From assembly GCA_028681035.1 (NCBI GenBank), contig JAQUJJ010000160.1, forward strand, positions 1 to 7,610: 7,610 nucleotides of DNA, in the 5' to 3' direction. Made by a program: the position numbers and the translations under genes. A model generated the notes under the pieces. That model saw only the letters and a program-made list of their open reading frames with translations. It was not told the origin of the DNA and did not search any database. This DNA comes from Candidatus Cloacimonadota bacterium (GTDB taxonomy: Bacteria; Cloacimonadota; Cloacimonadia; Cloacimonadales; Cloacimonadaceae). Shown here one piece after another: positions 5,499-7,610 of the stretch. The stretch's first letter is position 1. Each line of letters begins with the position of its first letter.

Positions 5499-7485
5499 AC
5501 GAACTTTTGCAATACAACTATCTAACGAACTACCACCCAAGCCTGTTTTTGAGCAAGGCATAAGACGCGCACCAGACCGAGGCTTAGAGCTGAACAAAGC
5601 AGAAATTGCCCAAGCCTTATCGAACGCACTACGTTATATTCCTAGCGAACTTCACGGCACCATGGCACCTGAGTTTTTATATGAACTAAAGACCATGGGA
5701 CGCATATATGGTTACCGTTACAGACCACAAGGGAGGTTGAAAGGCAAGCCCCTAAATGAATACAAAGGGATAACCTCCGCAAAAGCTCTGCAAGTGATGA
5801 TCGACAACAATCTGGATTTTGATATTGCCCTATATCCTTATGAACTCGTAACCTACGGAGAGACAGGGCAAGTATGCCAAAACTGGATGCAATACCAGCT
5901 TATTATGAAGTATCTGGAAGTTATGCAGGAAGAACAAACGTTGGTAGTGTCTTCTGGGCACCCAATGGGTTTGTTCCCTTCCAGTGTTAATGCACCAAGA
6001 GTTATTTCCACCAATGGTTTGGTTATAGGTAAATGGGATAATCCCATTGATTTTAAACGTCTTACTGCCTTAGGAGTTGCCAATTATGGACAAATGACTG
6101 CCGGCGGATGGATGTATATCGGTCCTCAGGGAATAGTTCATGGCACCTATATCACGCTGCTAAATGCCGGGCGTAAATACCTTGGCATACCAGAAGACAA
6201 AGACCTTGCAGGTGTATTATACGTTTCTTCTGGATTAGGCGGAATGAGCGGTGCACAGAGCAAGGCTGTGGAAATTGCTGGCGGCATAGGCGTAATCGCA
6301 GAAGTAGATTATAGCCGTATCGAAACCAGACACAAGCAAGGTTGGGTGGGGAAAGTATCAGATAAATTAGATGTTGTCTTTGCCTATGTAGATGAAGCCC
6401 GTGTAACCAAGAAACCTTTATCAATTGCCTATCACGGCAATATCGTGGACTTATTGGAATACATTGATAAAAACAACATCAAAGCCGAACTGATTTCAGA
6501 CCAAACATCTTGTCATGCTGTTTATGACGGGGGATATACTCCTGTAGGGCTTAGTTTCGAAGAAGGTAGAAAACTGATAACTGAAGATGCCGAGGCTTTC
6601 GCACGACAAGTAAATGCCTCCCTAAGCCGTCACTATAATGTCTTAAAGAGTCTTAGTGCTAAAGGCTCTAAGTTCTGGGATTATGGCAATAGCTTCATGG
6701 CAAGTGTGTTTGATGCAGGAGAAACCACTATTGCCAAAAATGGTGAAAATACTAACGATGGCTTTATCTGGCCTTCCTATGTAGAAGATATTATGGGTCC
6801 TTTGTGCTTTGATCACGGATATGGACCCTTTAGATGGGTATGCCTATCCCGCAAAGATGAAGACTTAAGGAAGACCGATTTAACTGCTGCTAAGCTGATT
6901 GATCCTGCTAGAAATGCCATGGATAGAGATAATTATCATTGGATTGTAACCGCAGAACAAAACCAGCTTGTAGTGGGTACCAAAGCTCGCATACTCTATG
7001 CCGATGAAGAGGGCAGGATTCGTCTTGCGCTAAAATTCAATGATATGGTGCGAAAGGGTGAGATTGGACCTGTGATTCTGGGTCGTGATCATCATGATGT
7101 TTCCGGCACAGATTCTCCCTTTAGAGAAACTGCCAATATTCACGATGGCTCAAACCTGATGGCTGATATGGCTACCCAGTGCTTTGCCGGTAATGTGGCA
7201 AGAGGTATGACCCTTGTAGTACTCTCAAACGGCGGGGGAGTAGGCATAGGCAGAAGCATCAATGGAGGCAATGGAATAGTGTTGGATGGCACAGAAAGAA
7301 TGGATGAAGTAATCCGCAAAGCATTGTCGTGGGATGTTATGGGCGGTGTGGCGCGCAGAGCATGGGCAAGGAATAGCGGAGCTATAGACACTAGTATTGC
7401 TTGGAATAGCACTCACTCATCCAGCGGTGCAATTACCATCCCACATGCAGTGGATGTAACTATGATCGATGAGCTAATCAACTAA
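5491..7485 (+). CDS. hutU: Urocanate hydratase (long form)
   Basis: Converts urocanate to 4-imidazolone-5-propionate with tightly bound NAD+ as electrophile, the second step of histidine breakdown, in the cytoplasm. The protein is 664 aa, the long subfamily like animal and Bacteroides-type urocanases, against about 557 aa for the Pseudomonas type. Motifs: SGLGGMSGAQ (247-256, Rossmann NAD-binding turn), GPLCFDHGYGPFRWVC (436-451), ARILYAD (499-505), GRDHHDVSGTDSPFRET (531-547) and NGGGVGIG followed by INGGNGIVLDGT (580-601). By my alignment the position of the reactive-site Cys of the Pseudomonas enzyme (in ARICW) is Leu here, which I believe is usual for the long form. The frame is full length and unbroken. 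The start ATG 5491 has AGAGGA four bases upstream, inside the end of the preceding gene, and shares ATGTCTGA with that gene's TGA, indicating translational coupling. Confidence 0.96.
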   Translation: MSERTFAIQLSNELPPKPVFEQGIRRAPDRGLELNKAEIAQALSNALRYIPSELHGTMAPEFLYELKTMGRIYGYRYRPQGRLKGKPLNEYKGITSAKALQVMIDNNLDFDIALYPYELVTYGETGQVCQNWMQYQLIMKYLEVMQEEQTLVVSSGHPMGLFPSSVNAPRVISTNGLVIGKWDNPIDFKRLTALGVANYGQMTAGGWMYIGPQGIVHGTYITLLNAGRKYLGIPEDKDLAGVLYVSSGLGGMSGAQSKAVEIAGGIGVIAEVDYSRIETRHKQGWVGKVSDKLDVVFAYVDEARVTKKPLSIAYHGNIVDLLEYIDKNNIKAELISDQTSCHAVYDGGYTPVGLSFEEGRKLITEDAEAFARQVNASLSRHYNVLKSLSAKGSKFWDYGNSFMASVFDAGETTIAKNGENTNDGFIWPSYVEDIMGPLCFDHGYGPFRWVCLSRKDEDLRKTDLTAAKLIDPARNAMDRDNYHWIVTAEQNQLVVGTKARILYADEEGRIRLALKFNDMVRKGEIGPVILGRDHHDVSGTDSPFRETANIHDGSNLMADMATQCFAGNVARGMTLVVLSNGGGVGIGRSINGGNGIVLDGTERMDEVIRKALSWDVMGGVARRAWARNSGAIDTSIAWNSTHSSSGAITIPHAVDVTMIDELIN

Positions 7486-7499
7486 AGATGGGGAATAAT

Positions 7500-7610
7500 A
7501 TGAGTTCAAGCTATTCTAGATTGATGAAAGCAGAGGGACTAAGCGAAGAGGTTATCCGCACTTTTACTGCTTACTATGATAAACTGGTGCAAGGAGATAA
7601 AGGGCTGATT
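7500..7610 (+). CDS. N-terminus of a probable UTP-glucose-1-phosphate uridylyltransferase (UDPGP family), 3' truncated
   Basis: An open frame from ATG 7500 to the window end (37 codons), 14 nt after the hutU stop, with GGGG at 7490-7493 as the ribosome-binding site. The translation contains RLMKAEGLSEEVIRTF followed by YYDKLVQGDKGLI. This pattern (amphipathic helix, F-x-x-Y-Y-x-x-L-x-x-G-x-x-G-x-I) is what I recall from the start of UDPGP-type uridylyltransferases, before their nucleotide-binding domain. Those enzymes make UDP-glucose from UTP and glucose-1-phosphate. The catalytic part lies outside the window, so the family call rests on resemblance alone. It would be a co-transcribed gene with no obvious link to histidine breakdown. 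Confidence 0.5.
   Translation, partial: MSSSYSRLMKAEGLSEEVIRTFTAYYDKLVQGDKGLI

Noticed and set aside
6985..7005. Loss of an active-site cysteine in HutU as a sign of an inactive enzyme
   Set aside because: The Cys of Pseudomonas-type urocanase aligns with Leu here, but to my knowledge ARILYAD is the normal sequence in the long subfamily, and all other signature motifs are intact.

Overview
The window most resembles a piece of chromosome from an anaerobic, amino-acid-fermenting bacterium of the Cloacimonadota (WWE1) or a near relative in the Bacteroidetes/FCB neighbourhood. This is an inference from three things: a secreted beta-propeller protein with a FlgD/type-9-like C-terminal sorting module, the long form of urocanate hydratase, and a [4Fe-4S] L-cysteine desulfidase/serine dehydratase-type enzyme. 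No marker gene fixes the taxonomy. All genes with a supported reading frame are on the + strand.

Region 1 (1-991) has no complete gene. It opens with the probable last 27 codons of a truncated gene. That gene end and its downstream flank (1-226) are repeated almost exactly at 280-504. Copy 2 carries a frameshift and lacks one arm of a terminator-like hairpin. From 553 to 897 there is a run of inverted repeats: a nested palindrome with a perfect 19-bp stem, a 7-bp hairpin, and a REP-like pair in opposite orientation enclosing smaller hairpins. A likely promoter follows at 955-984.

Region 2 (992-4116) holds two exported cell-envelope proteins, each with a strong Shine-Dalgarno site that corrects the start to a position inside the longest open frame. 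The first is a 573-aa protein with exactly seven SBBP-type repeats and a C-terminal sorting-like domain. The second is a 391-aa coiled-coil protein with a MotB/OmpA-type peptidoglycan-binding domain. The 197-nt gap between them contains a predicted three-way-junction fold (2809-2900) just upstream of the second gene.

Region 3 (4117-7610) looks like a metabolic operon. It contains a CyuA/YhaM-family enzyme (L-cysteine desulfidase or L-serine dehydratase), urocanate hydratase (hutU) overlapping it by 8 nt, and, 14 nt further on, the start of a gene whose N-terminus resembles UDPGP-family UTP-glucose-1-phosphate uridylyltransferases. The first two would feed amino acids (cysteine/serine and histidine) into fermentation. 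The other histidine-degradation genes (hutH, hutI, ftcD/hutG) are not in the window. A 15-nt string containing a -35-like TTGACA is shared exactly by the upstream regions of the propeller gene and the metabolic operon.
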